DNA of 20,959 nucleotides from an uncultured Flavobacteriales bacterium (GCA_937925525.1 CALALS010000326.1:1-20959); one strand, 5' to 3'. Counted from the first letter of the stretch, positions 8,914-16,565 are shown. The notes: generated by a model from the letters alone, not told the origin. Made by a program: numbers and translations.

Positions 8914-10632
8914 TTAAGCAGATCTATTAAAACCCTCCAATAGTTTTTTAATTTCTACAAAGGAAGACTCCTTAAATTTTAAATTCAATATTGTTTCTTC
9001 AGAGTTAATGGTTTGTAAACATAGGTATGGCTTCCCTTTAATTACCTTATAAGCAAAAACATCTTTTTTCGTATTCAATGGTACTCTGGACACCTTGTAA
9101 TTCCCACTTTTATATGGTTTATATGCCGACATCATGCTATTAATGTCTTTAAACACAATTAGAACTTTTTCTTCTAATGTATCAGCATCCATAATGGTAA
9201 TATCCGCTAATTCATTTTCTGAAACACTATAAAACCTATCGCAATTTATCCAGCCAAGTTGATTGAATGAAAAGATATAGTTATTTAAAAATTGGTCATC
9301 TACAAGTCCCATTTTTTCTAATTTTTTGGCTTCCTCACCCAATTTTTCATATCTAAGATTTTTCCATGCGATTACTCGTTTTGCAAAATCATCTTGAGCA
9401 ATTTTTTCCATTTCCACAGCAGCCAAATATTCTTCAGAATTCTTAAAATTTGCTCTAGCTATTTCATTAGAAGCATGCCACTCTTTTAGTTTTTGATTAT
9501 ATTCTAGACAGGCTTTTTCATACATTAGCAATTGACTTTGATATCTGCTATACCTCAAATCATATTTTTCATCTCTAATCTGATAAGATTGCATTGCTTT
9601 TAAATATCTCTCATCATATTTCTTTTTAATTTTTTCTGCTTTATAAAACTGATACCACTTTACATCTGGCTTATAGCTTTCAGCTTTTGGTGTGTGAGGG
9701 GCTCTCGGTTTGCTTGGTGCAGGCGGATAAATCGGCTTGGGTGTTTCTTCATATTCCGGATATTTTACGTAAGCTTTTTTAGGATATTCAGGCAATTTAA
9801 CCTGAAGTTCATTGCTTATTCTTTGGTTAGTATTTTGCCAATTTTGTCCGTTAGCTGAATTAAAAACCAGCATATTATTTTCTCTTTTATTTGTTGGAAC
9901 AGAAACAATAAATGGTTTGTTTGCCTGTAGTTTTTTAGTTTCTGAAGTATATGCCTCCAGTTTAAACATACCACCGCTTTCTATTAATTTCTCGTCACAC
10001 ATTGTTGTGAGATTATTTTTTATAAAATCTTCAAACTTTATTGCTTCAACCAGAGTAACCGTTACAGGTGAATTAACTAAACTTCCATGCTCATCTACAA
10101 ACGTTTCTTTTTCTAAGAAAATTTTTACTCCATCTCTCCCACAAATCAAGTTTTCTTTAGTTGGGTTGATTGTAAACACCTGCTTATTTCCAAAAGCAAG
10201 GTTTTCTTGCAACTCTTCCAGTGTGTTAAAATAGTAGGTTTTCACAAAAACCTCTACCCTTCTGTTAGATGCCCTATTTGGCTCACTTACGTTAGATTTT
10301 ATAGGTTTTCTTTCTCCATAATAATCAACTTCAAAAACCTCTTTTTTCAACCCATGAGTTGAAAGAAATTGATATACTTCATTTGCTCTATTATATGATA
10401 ATTCCTTATTATATGAAATACTTCCTATATTATCTGTATGTCCATAAATTTTTATTTCAAGGTTTGAGTTTTTCTCAAAACACTTCAAAAAATCAATTAT
10501 TTTTTTCTGTTCTGCTTCTGCCAACTTAAACTCATCAGTGTTAAAATAAATAACAGTTGAATATTCTTTAACCTCTGCTTTTAAACTTAATGTAAGTGGC
10601 AACAGAAATAGTAAGATAAAATGCTGTTTCAT
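8914..10632 (-). CDS. OmpA-family peptidoglycan-binding envelope protein with unusual domain order
   Basis: This predicted exported protein has 572 residues from the ATG at 10632, where a clear signal peptide begins (MKQHFILLFLLPLTLSLKA). The OmpA-like peptidoglycan-binding domain comes first (about 24-130): YGHTDNIGS with D67 and NRANEV with R82, the pair that contacts diaminopimelate, then YGERKP and NRRVEVFV. It is followed by a beta-rich region (about 145-260) resembling a Bacteroidota surface domain (IFLEKETFVDEHGS, later SGGMFKLEAY), a proline-rich stretch (about 290-330) and a charged, Tyr/Lys-rich helical region. OmpA domains usually lie at the C-terminus, so this order is unusual. 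An in-frame ATG at 10719 would prefix 29 residues and spoil the signal peptide, so I reject it. It probably tethers an envelope structure to the cell wall. Confidence 0.85.
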   Translation of the reverse strand: MKQHFILLFLLPLTLSLKAEVKEYSTVIYFNTDEFKLAEAEQKKIIDFLKCFEKNSNLEIKIYGHTDNIGSISYNKELSYNRANEVYQFLSTHGLKKEVFEVDYYGERKPIKSNVSEPNRASNRRVEVFVKTYYFNTLEELQENLAFGNKQVFTINPTKENLICGRDGVKIFLEKETFVDEHGSLVNSPVTVTLVEAIKFEDFIKNNLTTMCDEKLIESGGMFKLEAYTSETKKLQANKPFIVSVPTNKRENNMLVFNSANGQNWQNTNQRISNELQVKLPEYPKKAYVKYPEYEETPKPIYPPAPSKPRAPHTPKAESYKPDVKWYQFYKAEKIKKKYDERYLKAMQSYQIRDEKYDLRYSRYQSQLLMYEKACLEYNQKLKEWHASNEIARANFKNSEEYLAAVEMEKIAQDDFAKRVIAWKNLRYEKLGEEAKKLEKMGLVDDQFLNNYIFSFNQLGWINCDRFYSVSENELADITIMDADTLEEKVLIVFKDINSMMSAYKPYKSGNYKVSRVPLNTKKDVFAYKVIKGKPYLCLQTINSEETILNLKFKESSFVEIKKLLEGFNRSA

Positions 10633-10634
10633 AA

Positions 10635-10658
10635 TATTAGATTTTAAAATTTCTAATA
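10635..10658. promoter_or_regulatory. AT-rich inverted repeat just upstream of the OmpA-family ATG
   Basis: Perfect 7-bp arms TATTAGA (10635-10641) and TCTAATA (10652-10658) flank ten A/T bases. The element ends two bases before the ATG on the minus strand, so it could be an operator or a weak leader hairpin over the start. A second, overlapping palindrome TTCTA/TAGAA lies at 10651-10664. The base composition makes chance occurrence plausible. Confidence 0.35.
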
Positions 10659-10718
10659 CTAGAATGCAATTACCAAAAAAAGATACAGGCTTTTCTTTTT
10701 TAACTTTAGAGGGCTTCA

Positions 10719-10748
10719 TAGTAGTAAGTTTTAAAGTTTATACTACTA
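10719..10748. repeat. Perfect 8-bp inverted repeat upstream of the OmpA-family gene
   Basis: TAGTAGTA (10719-10726) and TACTACTA (10741-10748) are exact reverse complements around a 14-base AT-rich centre. It lies in the 184-base gap between the TauE/SafE stop and the OmpA-family start, 87 bases before that start. No T-run follows on either strand, so it is not an obvious terminator. A dimeric regulator site or a leader hairpin are possible roles. The remainder of the gap shows only AT-rich sequence. Confidence 0.5.
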
Positions 10749-10816
10749 CGTAAATATTAATCTAATTATTGTGTAATTATTAAAATATTATATCGATTAG
10801 TTACTATTTATTGAAA

Positions 10817-11590
10817 TTAAATTAACCCGACAATCATTCCTATTCCCATAAGAATAATAAGAATACCTACTATTAGCTGTAAGCTGTCCATAGTCATTTT
10901 TTTAAGGAGTTTTTTACCTGCTATTGCACCTGCAAAAGCGGCAAAAACAGCTGTAGCCAAAATTGGTAAATTGTCTGAAAAATTAATGGAATCTATTCTA
11001 CTGAAATATACCGAAAGCCTGGTAATATCTACTGCTGAGGCTATTACTACGCCTGTTGCAATAAATGCTTCTTTATGTAAATTACATTTAATTAAAAAGG
11101 CACTTCTCAAGGCTCCTTGGTGTCCTGATAATCCGCCAAAAAAACCACTTACTATTCCACCTGAGTAAAGATGTTTTTCATCAAACTGGATTGCTTTAAG
11201 TTTTGGTATAATGTCAAATAATGCAAATCCAATCATTAAAAATCCAATAACTATTTTAATTAGTGTAACCTCAAACAACCTTGCACCTATTTGGTATGAA
11301 AAATAACTAGGTAAGTCAGCAGCGTATGTTAAAACGTATGCGCCAAAAAAAGCACCTATCATAGATGTAACTCCGAATTTAAAGACAATTCGCCAATTTA
11401 TCTCTTTAAAGATAAGTCCGATTTTAAATAAATTATTTAAAAAATGTACAATTCCCGTTAGTGCAATAGCTACATCAAGCGGAAAAAAGAAAATAAAAAC
11501 AGGTGTTAATATAGTACCAAGCCCAAAACCTGAAAAGAAGGTCAAAAGAGAAGCTCCGCAAGCTACTATGGCAATTATCAAAAATTCCAT
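10817..11590 (-). CDS. TauE/SafE family (DUF81) membrane permease
   Basis: This 257-residue integral membrane protein has about eight hydrophobic helices and the glycine-rich N-terminal pattern FFSGFGLGTILTPVFIFFFP typical of TauE/SafE permeases. The second repeat starts near SGGIVSGFFGGLSGHQGALR, the usual duplicated motif. The family exports organosulfonates or sulfite and related anions across the inner membrane; the substrate here cannot be read from sequence. The ATG at 11590 opens the hydrophobic N-terminus directly. It starts 9 bases after the alpha/beta hydrolase stop on the same strand, so the two probably form an operon, but that partner does not point to a substrate. The mid-size and helix pattern are normal and nothing looks broken. 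Confidence 0.88.
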   Translation of the reverse strand: MEFLIIAIVACGASLLTFFSGFGLGTILTPVFIFFFPLDVAIALTGIVHFLNNLFKIGLIFKEINWRIVFKFGVTSMIGAFFGAYVLTYAADLPSYFSYQIGARLFEVTLIKIVIGFLMIGFALFDIIPKLKAIQFDEKHLYSGGIVSGFFGGLSGHQGALRSAFLIKCNLHKEAFIATGVVIASAVDITRLSVYFSRIDSINFSDNLPILATAVFAAFAGAIAGKKLLKKMTMDSLQLIVGILIILMGIGMIVGLI

Positions 11591-11599
11591 TTCAGTTAA

Positions 11600-12436
11600 T
11601 TATTTCGATAAAAATAATAGAATTTCATTTAAACAAATTTGTGTTTCTGTTGGTAAAGTAGTTTTATTAAAAGGATGAAAACCCCCAAACGTATGATTGG
11701 TTTCTTCAAATAATTTTAATTCTGAATTTGGATTGACTTCATGAAGCTCAATAGCTTCTTTATAATCAACGGCTTCATCATTTTTACCGTGTAAAATTAA
11801 ATGAGGAATGGTTAACATTTCTTCAGCCAATTTAATATTTAGGTTTTCATGATTGGTCAATAAATCCTTAACAAAATCATAACATATAGGCATTTCTTGT
11901 TTCGTCCTACCATTTAAGATATATCTTACGCCCTTTCTCTCCCACTTCTTTAATTCTTCGACATCGGGTAACCTTTTTATAAAATCAGATACTGCGGCAA
12001 GGGTGATTAATTTCTTTATTCTTTTGTCTTTTGAAGCGTATAAAATAGCTATTCCTCCTCCTCTGCTATGTCCCATTAAACAAATATCATTAGTAAGAAA
12101 TGGATGGTTTTCCAGTAATTTATGCTCTATAAAATCTACCACAACGCCTAAATCTTCTAATTCTTGTGAATAGGTGTTTTTTGAAAAAGCTTCTAAATCG
12201 GGAAAGTCGATTGGTTGTTCAACAGTTCCTCCGTTTAATGAAAAGTTAAAAGAAATTACTCCGTAATTATGCTTTGCTAGTTCATCTAACAGCAACGGAA
12301 AATGCCCCCAATCTTTAAAACCTTTAAATCCGTGACAAAAAATAATGGTAGGTTTTGGGGTTTTGTCTTTAAACCTAAAATCTAATGGGAATTTTCTACC
12401 ACTTTTATTGTATAGTGTATATGATACTTTTTGCAT
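11600..12436 (-). CDS. Alpha/beta hydrolase (prolyl-oligopeptidase/dienelactone-hydrolase-like esterase)
   Basis: This is a cytoplasmic 278-residue serine hydrolase from the ATG at 12436 (MQKVSYTLYN). The oxyanion-side motif FCHGFKGFKDWGH (about 33-45) precedes the nucleophile elbow GHSRGG with Ser124. The acid is probably Asp220 in HGKND and the base His248 in ETNHTFGG, giving a complete Ser-Asp-His triad in the expected order. There is no signal peptide. Upstream alternative codons up to 12481 would add a hydrophobic stretch encoded within the divergent small gene and are unlikely. The substrate is unknown; relatives cleave esters or peptides. It is first gene of a pair with the TauE/SafE permease (9-base gap) and diverges from a 52-residue membrane protein 15 bases away. 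Confidence 0.88.
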   Translation of the reverse strand: MQKVSYTLYNKSGRKFPLDFRFKDKTPKPTIIFCHGFKGFKDWGHFPLLLDELAKHNYGVISFNFSLNGGTVEQPIDFPDLEAFSKNTYSQELEDLGVVVDFIEHKLLENHPFLTNDICLMGHSRGGGIAILYASKDKRIKKLITLAAVSDFIKRLPDVEELKKWERKGVRYILNGRTKQEMPICYDFVKDLLTNHENLNIKLAEEMLTIPHLILHGKNDEAVDYKEAIELHEVNPNSELKLFEETNHTFGGFHPFNKTTLPTETQICLNEILLFLSK

Positions 12437-12451
12437 TACTTTGTATTCGAA

Positions 12452-12610
12452 ATGAATGAACAACAAAATAACGAAAATCAAAACAAATCTAAATGGTTGC
12501 TTTGGCTCAAACGACTTGGCTTTTGGGGGTTTATGTTTTTTCTTTTAAAAGGACTGGCCTGGTTAGCAGTTATGTATTTTGGTGTTAGCTGGTTTGATAG
12601 CTGTTCTTAA
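12452..12610 (+). CDS. Small single-pass membrane protein, 52 residues (easily missed)
   Basis: An ATG at 12452 opens 52 codons ending in TAA at 12610. The polar N-terminus (MNEQQNNENQNKSK) leads into KWLLWLKRLGFWGFMFF, then LLKGLAWLAVMYFGVSWF, and ends DSCS. The Asn/Gln-rich head, basic/aromatic border and hydrophobic core make one transmembrane helix or a tight hairpin, with the N-terminus probably cytoplasmic. The composition is strikingly protein-like for a short frame. The gap to the divergent hydrolase is 15 bases. The motif TTACTTTG (12436-12443), one mismatch from TAnnTTTG, ends 8 bases before the ATG. My impression is that short proteins with a WLKRLGFxGFxFFLxKGLxWL-like core recur in Bacteroidota, but I cannot verify it. 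Function unknown. Confidence 0.72.
   Translation: MNEQQNNENQNKSKWLLWLKRLGFWGFMFFLLKGLAWLAVMYFGVSWFDSCS
12484..12491 (-). promoter_or_regulatory. Candidate -7 element for the hydrolase/TauE pair
   Basis: The minus strand reads TAGATTTG here, an exact match to the Bacteroidota -7 consensus TAnnTTTG, 47 bases before the hydrolase ATG. It lies inside the divergent small gene. No convincing -33 TTG was identified at the expected spacing, so this is tentative. Confidence 0.35.
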
Positions 12611-12658
12611 TTCTTGTTAAAAAATCCGTTTACACAATATATCTTCATAGTTTACATT

Positions 12659-12666
12659 TATATTTG
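12659..12666 (+). promoter_or_regulatory. Candidate -7 element overlapping the start of the regulatory-like-domain gene
   Basis: TATATTTG matches TAnnTTTG exactly and lies in the only non-coding gap upstream of the two-gene unit at 12664-15525. Its last three bases are the TTG proposed as the start codon of the first gene. Both assignments cannot be fully right, so either translation begins downstream or the promoter lies elsewhere. Confidence 0.4.
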
Positions 12667-13404
12667 GTAAAATTATTAGTTATTAAATTTCCTCAACACA
12701 TAGCGTTATTCGTAGCTTTTTTTTCCATTCTAACGAATGTATTTGCACAAGAAGATATAACAATTAAAGGTAAGGTTAAAGATTCCGAAAGCTCACAGAA
12801 CTTTCCTTACTTAATGGTGGCTAACCAAAAAACCGGATTAGGCTTTTTAGGTTCTCCGGACGGCAGTTTTGAAATAAACGCTAAAAAAAATGATACCATT
12901 TTAATATCTGTTCCCGGTTACAGGCTTAAAAAGATATCTTTTGCAGATTCTGTCTATAAAAGAGTATATGTCACCGAAATAAAAATAAGTAAGCTACAGG
13001 TAGATTTAAATCCATTTGAAGTAAAACCCAACAGAGAGTTTGCTGAAATCAAAAAAGATATTGAAAAATTATCTCCGCATAATTATCAAACCTATGAATT
13101 TAAATATGTCTCTTCTGATATATATAGATCTATTATATACTTATATACTATGTTTATTAAAGTTGAGCAGTCGAAACGAAAATTAGCAGATTTAGAAAAT
13201 AAAGATGCGAAAGATGCATTGATGAAAGAGCTTATCACACTTTATATTAAAGGTGAAATAATTGAATTATCTCCTTATGAATACCAAGATTTTATTGATT
13301 TCTGTAATTTCTCAGATGACTTTCTAAGAAATGCATCACATTATGAAATTATCATGGCTGTAAAAAGCAATTATGCTGTTTTTAGAAGATATAGACCTTA
13401 TTAA
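12664..13404 (+). CDS. Exported protein with carboxypeptidase-regulatory-like domain
   Basis: This protein of about 246 residues has an N-terminal signal peptide (hydrophobic HIALFVAFFSILTNVFA, then Q). A beta-sandwich of the CarboxypepD_reg-like type follows (about 31-95): ITIKGKVKDSES, then PDGSFEINAKKNDTILISVP. Such domains occur at the N-terminus of TonB-dependent receptors and in stand-alone periplasmic proteins of Bacteroidota. The rest is helical and charged (EIKKDIEKLSPHNYQTYEF) without a family I recognise. There is no ATG near the signal peptide; TTG at 12664 is the only usual alternative start, so the true start is uncertain. The TPR-SpoIIE phosphatase gene starts 33 bases downstream, so the two are probably co-transcribed, which hints at, but does not prove, a shared periplasmic role. 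Confidence 0.75.
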   Translation: MVKLLVIKFPQHIALFVAFFSILTNVFAQEDITIKGKVKDSESSQNFPYLMVANQKTGLGFLGSPDGSFEINAKKNDTILISVPGYRLKKISFADSVYKRVYVTEIKISKLQVDLNPFEVKPNREFAEIKKDIEKLSPHNYQTYEFKYVSSDIYRSIIYLYTMFIKVEQSKRKLADLENKDAKDALMKELITLYIKGEIIELSPYEYQDFIDFCNFSDDFLRNASHYEIIMAVKSNYAVFRRYRPY

Positions 13405-13437
13405 CAGTTAATTCAATTGCTTTATTATATTCGTGAA

Positions 13438-15525
13438 GTGAAAAAATATAACCTACTGTTTCTTTTTACAATACTACCTCTTCTGTTCCTTGCAGGTAGT
13501 TTAGATAGTGTTGAGGCCGTTACGCTTAACATGCCAGATGATACTAGTAAAGTTAAAAATCTAATATTCGTCTCCAATGAATATGAATATAGAGATCCGC
13601 AAAAGTGTTTTGATTATGGCAAGCAAGCCTTTGAATTAGCTAAAAAGCTAAAATATACTAAAGGAATTGGCAATGCGCAATCTGCTATGGCTTTGGGAAT
13701 TTATAAGTTGCATAAATATGAAGAAGCAGTAGAAAATTACTTAGCAGCCATAGAAATCCAAAAAGATTTTATTGATGACCCTTATCCTGAAGCCAGAAGT
13801 TGGGCTTTAATTGCACGAGCATACTCCAGATTAACTTGGTATGATAAAGCCATAGAGGCTTACATGAATGCTATTAAAATATTAGAGGAAATGGAATATG
13901 ATGCTGCTCTTGCAGCAGTTTACAATAATATGGCTATTGCATACAAGTATCAGCAAGATTATGAACTGGCTAATTCATGCTTTAGAAAAGCAGCTATTTT
14001 TGATGCGAAGTCTGAGAATGATGAAAATAAATGGAGATATGATTATAATATTGGTGAAGTTCATTACGAAGCAAAAAATCTTGATAGCGCTCTACTATAT
14101 TATAAAAAGTCTTATGAAAACACTAAAAAGTATAATGGCGAAGATTTACAAGGTTATGTAAGGTATGGGTTTGGGCAAGTTTATTTAGACAGAAAAGAAT
14201 ATGCTAAAGCTTTAGAAGAGCTCACCGCCAGCCAAAAAAGCAGAGAAGAATATTATGATCCCAATGATCAGGTTTATACCTTGGTTGGTTTGGGAAAGTG
14301 TTATACCGCTTTAAATAATTATGCAAAAGCAAATGAAGTGTTAAACAAAGCCTTAAAATATGCGATTCAGGAAGATGTAGGAAAAAGAAAAATGATGGCT
14401 TATGAAGCTCTTTCTGTATTGAAATTTAAACAAGCCGATTACAAGAAAGCTTACGAATATTATCACAACTTCATTGAGCTAAAAGACATCGCTTTTAATG
14501 AAGAAAGAAGCAAGATAATTTCTAAGATGCAAACACAGTTTAATGTAGAAAGAAAAGATCAGGAAATAGCTTTATTAAATCAAGAAAAAGAAACCTTGCA
14601 TCAAAAAGAGAAACTACAGGCTGCAGAGATTGAAAAAAGTAATTTTCAGAAAATGACCTTAGTAATTGGTTTGATGATTTCACTTTTGGTGGGTGTGATA
14701 TTAATTTTAGGAATAAAGAAACGAAACCAATTAAACAGACAATTAAAACATCAAAAAGATATTGTAGAAGAGAAGAATAAAGAAATTACGGATTCTATTC
14801 AATATGCAAAACGATTACAAAATGCGATTCTCCCTCCTGCTAAATTGGTGAAATCATACTTACAGGAATCGTTTATTTTGTACAGACCAAGAGATATTGT
14901 AGCCGGAGATTTTTACTGGATGGAGCATACTGATGATGCAGTTTTATTTGCTGTTGCAGATTGTACAGGACATGGAGTTCCGGGTGCAATGGTAAGCGTT
15001 GTCTGTTCTAATTGTTTGAATAGAGCTGTTAAAGAAATGAAGCTGTATGAACCCGGGAAAATTTTAGATGAAGTTTCTAAAATGGTAGAAGAAACATTTG
15101 AAAAAAGTGAAAATCAAGTGAGAGACGGAATGGATATTTCTATTTGTGCCATGAATTTTAACAGCAATAAAATTAAATGGGCCGGAGCAAATTTACCGTT
15201 ATGGATTATCAATGAATCAGGAATTCAAAAAATTAAACCGAATAAACAACCCATAGGTTTGTATGAGCAGAGAGTTGATTTTGACACACATGAAATTGAA
15301 ATTCAAAAAGGTGATTCAGTGTACCTGTTTTCGGATGGTTATATTGACCAGTTTGGAGGAGAAAAAGGTAAAAAACTAAAATTGGCAGGGTTTGAAAACT
15401 TGTTATTATCCATTTACACCAAGCCAATGGAGGAACAAAAAGATATCATTGAAAACTTCTTTAGTGACTGGAAGGGTGATTTAGAACAGCTAGATGACGT
15501 TTGTGTGATAGGTTTAAGACTTTAA
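13438..15525 (+). CDS. TPR sensor with SpoIIE-type PP2C serine/threonine phosphatase
   Basis: This membrane signalling protein has 695 residues from the GTG at 13438, which opens a signal peptide (VKKYNLLFLFTILPLLFLAG); a TTG at 13417 is a weaker option. Order: about seven tetratricopeptide repeats (about 45-355), predicted periplasmic; a coiled coil (about 355-404); one membrane helix (about 405-428); a second coiled coil carrying SIQYAKRLQNAILPP (about 452-467); then a cytoplasmic SpoIIE/PP2C phosphatase (about 475-695). The metal-ligand motifs are intact: VAGDFYW, ADCTGHGVPGAMVS, DGMDIS, FSDGYIDQFGG and DDVCV. It probably dephosphorylates an anti-sigma-antagonist-like partner in response to an envelope signal read by the TPRs, but no partner kinase or STAS protein lies in the window. 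Its TAA overlaps the convergent nitronate monooxygenase stop. Confidence 0.92.
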   Translation: MKKYNLLFLFTILPLLFLAGSLDSVEAVTLNMPDDTSKVKNLIFVSNEYEYRDPQKCFDYGKQAFELAKKLKYTKGIGNAQSAMALGIYKLHKYEEAVENYLAAIEIQKDFIDDPYPEARSWALIARAYSRLTWYDKAIEAYMNAIKILEEMEYDAALAAVYNNMAIAYKYQQDYELANSCFRKAAIFDAKSENDENKWRYDYNIGEVHYEAKNLDSALLYYKKSYENTKKYNGEDLQGYVRYGFGQVYLDRKEYAKALEELTASQKSREEYYDPNDQVYTLVGLGKCYTALNNYAKANEVLNKALKYAIQEDVGKRKMMAYEALSVLKFKQADYKKAYEYYHNFIELKDIAFNEERSKIISKMQTQFNVERKDQEIALLNQEKETLHQKEKLQAAEIEKSNFQKMTLVIGLMISLLVGVILILGIKKRNQLNRQLKHQKDIVEEKNKEITDSIQYAKRLQNAILPPAKLVKSYLQESFILYRPRDIVAGDFYWMEHTDDAVLFAVADCTGHGVPGAMVSVVCSNCLNRAVKEMKLYEPGKILDEVSKMVEETFEKSENQVRDGMDISICAMNFNSNKIKWAGANLPLWIINESGIQKIKPNKQPIGLYEQRVDFDTHEIEIQKGDSVYLFSDGYIDQFGGEKGKKLKLAGFENLLLSIYTKPMEEQKDIIENFFSDWKGDLEQLDDVCVIGLRL

Positions 15526-16472
15526 CCCACCAATCTTTTTACCACTTCGGCAACCGAAGTAATTTTGGTAGTATATTTTATAGTAGGTCCTGCGCACCAA
15601 ACTGTTTTATAAGTTGAGCTAAAAGCTGCTTTTTCCAGTGCTTTCATTCCTTTATAAAAAGTCAACATTTTTATTAGTTTTTTTAGTCGTTTGTTTTTAT
15701 TTAACAACCGCTCCAGCCAATTTTGTTGTGTGCCAATTTCTTGTACGTAAGGCGTATTGATTACCGTACAAGGCGTGCCGGAAAGTTTGGTGGTAAATAC
15801 AATATCTTTATCGGTATAATCTACACACGCTTGTTTATAATCATCCGACACACCCGCTTCATGGGTGGCAATAAAAGGGCTTCCCACCGAAACTCCACAA
15901 GCTCCTAAATCTAATATTCGTTGTAAACTTTTAGCATCGCCCACTCCACCGGCAGAAATAACAGGAATATCAAATTTGCTTACCAGCATAGGAATTAATT
16001 CTTCAGGCGAAAGATTACCCGCATGACCTCCCGCTTCATTATTAACGGCAATTAACGCATCTGCGCCTAGTTTTACCACTTTAGCGGCATATTCTGCATC
16101 TACCACATCACAAAAAACCTTTATGCCTTGAGGTTTGCAAGCCTCAATAACTTTTTGCGGACTACCCAATGAAGTAATAATAAAATCAACCTTGTGTTTT
16201 ACGCAAGCATCTAATTGCTCTTGCATTTTGATGTTACTCTTATTTACAATTAAATTAATACCAAAAGGTCTTGCTTCTTTTTTAAGCTCTATTAAAGCAG
16301 CTTCAAACTCCTCAATGGTTCTGTAATTCAAGGCGGGAATAGCGCCTGTAATACCACTTTGCATAGCCGCTTTTACCATAGCTATATTGCTTACCAAAAA
16401 CATAGGCGCCATAATAATAGGATGCTGAATGCCTAAAAGTTGAGTTAGTTTGGTATTGGAAGTATTGCTCAT
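15522..16472 (-). CDS. Nitronate monooxygenase / 2-nitropropane dioxygenase-like FMN enzyme
   Basis: This FMN-dependent TIM-barrel enzyme of the NMO family has 316 residues from the ATG at 16472 and is cytoplasmic. Visible landmarks are the N-terminal QLLGIQHPIIMAPM, the phosphate-side GINLIVNKSN, the active-site loop NNEAGGHAGN with H150, and the FMN-phosphate motifs VISAGGVGDA and GVSVGSPFIAT. The family oxidises alkyl nitronates, and some members act as enoyl-ACP reductases, so the substrate is open. An upstream TTG-type extension to 16505 is less likely because TACCTTTG (minus strand, 16486-16479) stands just 6 bases before this ATG. Its TAA shares TTAA (15522-15525) with the convergent phosphatase gene and no terminator separates them. 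Confidence 0.9.
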   Translation of the reverse strand: MSNTSNTKLTQLLGIQHPIIMAPMFLVSNIAMVKAAMQSGITGAIPALNYRTIEEFEAALIELKKEARPFGINLIVNKSNIKMQEQLDACVKHKVDFIITSLGSPQKVIEACKPQGIKVFCDVVDAEYAAKVVKLGADALIAVNNEAGGHAGNLSPEELIPMLVSKFDIPVISAGGVGDAKSLQRILDLGACGVSVGSPFIATHEAGVSDDYKQACVDYTDKDIVFTTKLSGTPCTVINTPYVQEIGTQQNWLERLLNKNKRLKKLIKMLTFYKGMKALEKAAFSSTYKTVWCAGPTIKYTTKITSVAEVVKRLVG

Positions 16473-16478
16473 GGATTG

Positions 16479-16486
16479 CAAAGGTA
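16479..16486 (-). promoter_or_regulatory. -7 promoter element of the nitronate monooxygenase gene
   Basis: The minus strand reads TACCTTTG, an exact TAnnTTTG match, ending 6 bases before the ATG at 16472. With the usual spacing, transcription would begin at or within a few bases of the start codon, implying a leaderless or nearly leaderless mRNA. A -33 TTG is not evident. Confidence 0.55.
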
Positions 16487-16540
16487 GTTGTTTAAAACTA
16501 CACACCGTAAAATTTTACTATTTGCTAAAAACCAACTAAC

Positions 16541-16550
16541 TTGCGATAAC
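16541..16550. repeat. Left 10-bp inverted repeat flanking the HEPN/MltR-like gene
   Basis: TTGCGATAAC here is the exact reverse complement of GTTATCGCAA at 17276-17285. The pair encloses a single gene with its 3' hairpin. The match stops at both edges: the next bases out (16540 C, 17286 C) do not pair. Confidence 0.6.
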
Positions 16551-16565
16551 TTACGCTAAAGTAAA

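Noticed and set aside
9812..10234. 140-codon open frame on the plus strand inside the OmpA-family gene
   Set aside because: Fully antisense to the OmpA-family protein, with low-complexity Ser/Phe/Leu composition and no motif.
10633..10719. 29-residue N-terminal extension of the OmpA-family protein from the ATG at 10719
   Set aside because: The extension is lysine-rich and would place the signal peptide internally, so the ATG at 10632 fits an exported protein better.
13898..14161. 87-codon plus-strand frame inside the TPR-SpoIIE gene
   Set aside because: It is a +2/+3 frame of the TPR-coding region; the tetratricopeptide pattern is complete in the main frame.
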